From positions 12,612,484 through 12,676,483 of the forward strand of contig NC_092564.1 in the NCBI RefSeq assembly GCF_037975245.1: DNA of 64,000 nt, given 5' to 3'. The stretch is from Apostichopus japonicus. Its lineage: Eukaryota > Echinodermata > Holothuroidea > Aspidochirotida > Stichopodidae. Positions 61,401-64,000 of the stretch are shown here, in pieces. A program made the translations under genes and the position numbers. Within the stretch, counting starts at the first letter, position 1; every line of letters begins with the position of its first letter. The notes under the pieces were generated by a model, which was not told where the DNA came from, ran no database searches, and saw nothing but the letters and a program-made list of their open reading frames with translations.

Positions 61401-63870
61401 AAAGTTTCTCAACATGGCAAATTTGGTATTGAAAGTTGTAGTAAACATTGGAAAACTGTACCACTTGGCCAGATTGTTTGCGTAGCCTCTTAACCAGATG
61501 AGTGGTTGCTACGAGATCATGACATTAGTTGTTTATTGAATATATGCATTCAAGGAGTAATGTAAGAGTTGAGTGCTACAAGGGAGCCCGTCACATGACC
61601 CTCCATGGTTGCTACGGTTTTTATTGCACGTCTCCAGATTGGCATTGTCGGTCCATATTATATATATGCCGATGCCCGAGACTCACCATAGCAGCACAAG
61701 ATAGATATTATCTATATCCAACTATATGGTCTATACAGTGATGCTGGGCTTTGGTGGTCACATATGGCAAATCACAGATTGATGTAACAGACATTATCAA
61801 AAATTGCATTTTCAACCAAAGGTGAGAAATTATTTTTTGACAACATTTTACTATAAAGAATTTTAACATAAAAATAAATTACAAAACTCACTGCTACATA
61901 CTGATGAAAAGATTTGCTCTATCTAAAGTTTTATGAGAGAATGAAATCAATGAGTAAAAATGAATAAGATAGATGAGGTCTGTAATAACTATGTCACCTT
62001 GCCATACTGATGTGTCTTTACATAGGCCTGTCCGATTTTACTTGCTAGGGCACTATCCTTTGGGTTCTTCTTCAATGCCTGTTCGTAGATGGTAATAGCT
62101 TTCTCAGTCTCCTGAATGTTCATGTAGGCATCACCAAGAATTAGAGATGTTTCTGTACTTGCTTGTTTGTCCGAGAGTTCTCTGTATAACAAAAAAATTA
62201 ATCAATAAATAAATTTAAAAAAAACTTACCAGAACACCCCCCCCCCAAAAAAAAACAACTTTCATGACATAGTATTCTGAAAGTGGATAATACACACCAC
62301 ACATATACACAAACAGGCAGACAAACACACAGATACCTTCGCAAGTAAGTTAATAGGCTATGAATTTCATCAAGACCAGGAATGCTGCATTTTCTGATCA
62401 ATTCATTCTCCATTTCAGACAAAGTAATATGAAACGATACTGCTAAAACCATTATAAATCTATTGCAACTGTCTTATGACAGTGTGGACATAACCAAATC
62501 ACTTTGGTTGTCCTATGTTGGTATTTTATTCAAAAATATTACAAATCTATAAGCTTTGCAATTACTCAACACCATACTATCCTTTAATATAGAATTCAAG
62601 TTTGTTATATTTCAATTGTTATTGACATGATAGGGGAGACTCATCTAATTTCATGCTAATTTTTTTCCTTTCCATGTAATAACAATGATAAAATCAAAAT
62701 GATATAAAATCTAGACTAGTAAAATTTTAAAGACAAGTGTTCAGAAATTCAGCACCCTACAAGAATATCATCTCCCTGTCCAAAAAAAAAAAAAAAAAAT
62801 GGGGCACCAGATGCTGTAAAAACTTATACTTTAAGTTAAAAGATTAAATATTTTTTCCGGTGTACTACAACAGCAATAGTACTCTTCACCTCTCTGAATC
62901 TCAAATCTAAATCAAGATTTTTAACCCCCCAAAAAAAAACACAAACAAAAAACAAAAAAAGAGTACCTCTTTCCCTTAATACCATAGTTCATCTCTCATG
63001 TCACTTAAGAATTCTTCTCTGTTAATTTAAAACTTAGCTCAAGGACACGTGTAGAAGTTTACATCTTTTTTTCTTTTGTTTTTTGCCTTTTTAGACTTTA
63101 ACAAATTCGATGTGACTTCTTTTTTTCCTTTTTCACATTATGACTACCCCTGAAGGTCTGCCTACTCATATCCTTATCTCAAGGAATGCATATTATCGGA
63201 TTCCCAAGGTCACGGCATGTTTGATTTCCATCTCCTGGTCACAAGGGACCCATTTCTACATATAATAGAATAACATTAACTGTACATGAAGTACAGAAAA
63301 GGGTCACACACCACTTGTCAAAGATTTCACTTCCATCCATCATCAATACCTTACTTCCTATGCATAATCAAGAATATTTGAGGATGTCCTTTGTAAACTT
63401 TTTTTGTATTACAAAACATCGCAAAATTTCTGGGATCTCTGCAGAATTTCAGGCAGTACTACTCAATATAAGATTGCACCTGATCAACTTACAACACAGC
63501 AACCCCCCCGTCCACCCTACTCCCCCTGCCCAATTTGTGATTAAGGAAATACCCCTAAATAGGTAAGCTGATAGATCGTTATCATCCATCAATCTCTTTT
63601 GGGATGCTGAATATGATATTCGTAGGCCTAAGATCCACCTGAATGAGAGTTTAAATGGCCCAGAGCTGATGTTCTACTTACCAAACCTACACATCTCTCC
63701 TAAAAGTGTCAATATGTACAAATTACTTTTTTTTGTTCACAACTGATATTAGAAATAAGAAACAACAATGGTCGTGTTAACTTTACCTGATACATGCAAT
63801 ATAGAGTCTTCTGTCTTTACGGTGATTTAGGTAAATATCACCCATCTTCACTCTGGCTTGCACAAAATAA
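46290..63870 (-). CDS. TTC21B: TTC21B / IFT139, C-terminal half, 15 exons (5' part outside window)
   Basis: TPR-repeat subunit of the IFT-A complex, needed for retrograde intraflagellar transport in cilia. The exons, in gene order 63787-63870, 61998-62181, 60488-60626, 58866-58992, 56706-56771, 56084-56297, 53116-53197, 51849-51999, 51354-51515, 50279-50342, 49731-49856, 49147-49266, 48575-48685, 47428-47548 and 46290-46435, join in frame to 632 codons with stop. Human TTC21B has 1316 residues, so about 48% is here. Diagnostic segments include [36 protein letters not shown] and [20 protein letters not shown]. Tandem TPR helices run throughout. The gene is convergent with the TAX1BP1-like gene. 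Confidence 0.97.
47428..47548 (-). CDS. TTC21B: TTC21B exon n (TPR)
   Basis: 121 bp, [20 protein letters not shown] then [10 protein letters not shown]. Acceptor TTCCTCAG, donor ATTG|GTAGGC. Confidence 0.98.
47826..47968. repeat. Purine-rich (GGGGAGAAG)n tract
   Basis: In a TTC21B intron: about 140 bp of GGGAGAAGG-like repeats, all purine on the plus strand. Not at a splice site. Long frames across it are artefacts. Confidence 0.93.
48575..48685 (-). CDS. TTC21B: TTC21B exon m (TPR)
   Basis: 111 bp, [20 protein letters not shown] then [17 protein letters not shown]. Acceptor CATTTTAG, donor CAG|GTATGT. Confidence 0.98.
49147..49266 (-). CDS. TTC21B: TTC21B exon l (TPR)
   Basis: 120 bp, [20 protein letters not shown] then [16 protein letters not shown]; almost identical to human. 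Acceptor TATCCAG, donor AAC|GTACGT. Confidence 0.98.
49731..49856 (-). CDS. TTC21B: TTC21B exon k
   Basis: 126 bp, [20 protein letters not shown] then [12 protein letters not shown]. Acceptor CATTCAG, donor GAT|GTAAGT. Confidence 0.95.
50279..50342 (-). CDS. TTC21B: TTC21B exon j
   Basis: 64 bp, [20 protein letters not shown], matching human LAVRTAEKLLK. Acceptor GTAACAG, donor AAAG|GTAATG. Confidence 0.93.
50868..51352 (-). repeat. Donor-anchored array, 16-bp unit, about 30 copies
   Basis: Plus-strand unit TATAGCTATAATACTG. On the minus strand the donor reads GTAAGTATTATAGCTGTA and the next units CAGTATTATAGCTATA, so the array begins at intron position +3. Variants have AACAC for AATAC or AACTATA. 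The unit contains the palindrome TATAGCTATA. It fills about half of a 1011-bp intron. Confidence 0.96.
51354..51515 (-). CDS. TTC21B: TTC21B exon i (TPR), next to a 16-bp array
   Basis: 162 bp, [20 protein letters not shown] then [15 protein letters not shown]. Acceptor GTCGTAG, donor CTCTGT|GTAAGTATTATAG. The repeat array starts inside this donor. Confidence 0.97.
51849..51999 (-). CDS. TTC21B: TTC21B exon h (TPR)
   Basis: 151 bp, [20 protein letters not shown] then FCKGLYEW. Acceptor ATTTCAG, donor GAATG|GTGAGT. Confidence 0.97.
53116..53197 (-). CDS. TTC21B: TTC21B exon g (TPR)
   Basis: 82 bp, [20 protein letters not shown], the same as human MMADLMFRK at the core. Acceptor TTTTGCAG, donor CCTG|GTAAAT. 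Confidence 0.97.
53996..56090 (-). repeat. Donor-anchored array, 64-bp unit, about 32 copies
   Basis: Plus-strand unit: TAACACTGTTAATCATTATC, AAACTGCAAACTCTTAACAA, CTTGTATAACTAGTTTGACT, GACT. The copy nearest the exon (about 56022-56086) is the most diverged and contains the true donor: exon end plus donor ACAGTAGTAAGTC aligns with ACAGTGTTAAGTC in the units. A variant unit with CAATATGAAACGGC recurs at about 54478, 55311, 55695 and 55823, and a two-unit (about 128 bp) higher-order block repeats near 54830-55220. Units other than the first lack a good donor. Confidence 0.95.
56084..56297 (-). CDS. TTC21B: TTC21B exon f (TPR), next to a large array
   Basis: 214 bp, [20 protein letters not shown] then [17 protein letters not shown]. 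Acceptor ATCGTAG, donor ACAGTA|GTAAGT. The tandem array begins at this exon end. Confidence 0.95.
56706..56771 (-). CDS. TTC21B: TTC21B exon e
   Basis: 66 bp, [20 protein letters not shown], closely matching human [17 protein letters not shown]. Acceptor ATTTTAG, donor GCAAG|GTAAAC. Confidence 0.95.
56798..58865. other. TTC21B intron, nothing recognised
   Basis: AT-rich with a G-run near 56854-56868. Several 80-120-codon frames lie here on both strands, but none resembles a known protein. Confidence 0.5.
58866..58992 (-). CDS. TTC21B: TTC21B exon d (TPR)
   Basis: 127 bp, [20 protein letters not shown] then [18 protein letters not shown]. Acceptor TCCTTAG, donor GACG|GTGAGT. Confidence 0.96.
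59160..59440. repeat. Short interspersed CACATGATC repeat
   Basis: CACATGATC or a one-base variant (ACATGATC, CACATGTTC, CATATGTTC) recurs roughly every 20-40 bp about ten times, often followed by TTATAGT or CTACAGAAATGGG. It contains the E-box CACATG. In a TTC21B intron, about 170 bp beyond an exon acceptor. Confidence 0.85.
59544..59776 (-). mobile_element. tRNA-derived SINE, copy 3
   Basis: Same family and orientation as copies at 36.1 and 45.8 kb, with GACTCGAACTCGGGACC (B-box complement) and GTTAGCTCAGTGGTTAACG head. Flanked by AACTAGT (59537-59543 and 59777-59783). Confidence 0.9.
59980..60240. repeat. Degenerate repeat of GGTAATTTTTACAGATT type
   Basis: Three imperfect units of about 80 bp (GGTAATTTTTACAGATTCTT; GGTAATTTACAGATTTTGAC; GGTAATTTTTCAGATTTTT), with CAAGATGTTAA between the first two. 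Confidence 0.6.
60488..60626 (-). CDS. TTC21B: TTC21B exon c (TPR)
   Basis: 139 bp, [20 protein letters not shown] then [20 protein letters not shown]. Acceptor CCTTCAG, donor CCTG|GTAAGA. Confidence 0.96.
60627..61997. other. TTC21B intron, nothing recognised
   Basis: Contains a G-run at 60697-60718. TGGAGGGTCATGTGAC at about 60978 and its complement GTCACATGACCCTCCATGG at about 61591 form a 600-bp-spaced inverted repeat. No gene seen. Confidence 0.45.
61998..62181 (-). CDS. TTC21B: TTC21B exon b (TPR)
   Basis: 184 bp, [20 protein letters not shown] and [18 protein letters not shown]. Acceptor TATACAG, donor AAG|GTGACA (less typical). Confidence 0.95.
62182..63786. other. TTC21B intron, nothing recognised
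   Basis: Poly-A/C runs near 62230, 62782 and 62926. Exons a and b join directly in phase, so no exon is expected here. Confidence 0.5.
63787..63870 (-). CDS. TTC21B: TTC21B exon a (first in window)
   Basis: 84 bp, [20 protein letters not shown] then LYIACI; aligns with the human AKIYLTHRKDKNKY region. Acceptor TGTTGCAG, donor ATCAG|GTAAAG. Confidence 0.9.
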
Positions 63871-64000
63871 CTGCAACAAAAATACCAAGAACATCCATCA
63901 CACCTGAGAATGGCTTTATTATTAACACAATATTTATCATGAGAAAAGCAAAACTGAAATTGGTATCAACAATAAACCCCCCCCCCCCCCCCAAAAAAAA
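63871..64000. other. TTC21B intron at window edge
   Basis: Ends in a poly-C run followed by poly-A. The gene continues beyond the window. Confidence 0.8.

Noticed and set aside
62198-62452. Minus-strand frame reading like [20 protein letters not shown] as a TTC21B exon
   Set aside because: Exons 63787-63870 and 61998-62181 already join in phase and match the family without it; no TPR character.

Overview
This is a 64-kb, AT-rich window of animal nuclear DNA. Three conserved multi-exon genes with standard GT-AG introns are readable: SMAD4, a TAX1BP1/CALCOCO-family autophagy receptor, and the 3' half of TTC21B (IFT139). SMAD4 closely resembles the vertebrate protein and keeps the vertebrate exon sizes of 175, 30, 184, 169 and 139 bp. 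With the many poly-C/poly-G tracts, tRNA-derived SINEs and short hAT-like elements, this suggests an invertebrate deuterostome. An echinoderm such as a sea cucumber is my best guess; the species cannot be fixed from the sequence alone.

Layout. 1-1454: AT microsatellite and SMAD4 3' flank. 1455-16966, minus strand: SMAD4, 11 coding exons and 575 codons, with a truncated LINE and several repeats in its introns. 17-31 kb: an intergenic block between the divergent SMAD4 and TAX1BP1-like genes. It holds a MITE with telomere-like core repeats, a nested CR1-like LINE remnant, a tRNA-like foldback, three short elements with 8-bp target duplications (21.8, 24.0 and 24.4 kb), a dispersed GC-rich family and a SINE. 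31124-41849, plus strand: the TAX1BP1-like gene, 13 coding exons and 1041 codons, with SKICH domain, LIR-like motif, coiled coil, Pro/Ser-rich region and three C-terminal zinc fingers. 41.85-46.29 kb: convergent 3' flanks with a three-copy repeat and a SINE. 46290-64000, minus strand: the last 15 exons of TTC21B, continuing past the right edge.

Main observation. Four introns, spread over all three genes, carry a tandem array that starts at the 5' splice site itself. In two of them (SMAD4 after coding exon 9; TAX1BP1-like after coding exon 5) each unit repeats the last 13-29 bases of the exon plus the donor, giving 10 and 5 extra donor copies. In TTC21B, a 64-bp array of about 32 units and a 16-bp array of about 30 units start at, or a few bases to either side of, the donor. 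Other arrays in the window are not anchored this way. The shared position suggests a mechanism or a selective tolerance acting at splice donors.

The three genes act in separate pathways (TGF-beta/BMP signalling, selective autophagy, ciliary retrograde transport); I see no sign that their adjacency is functional.
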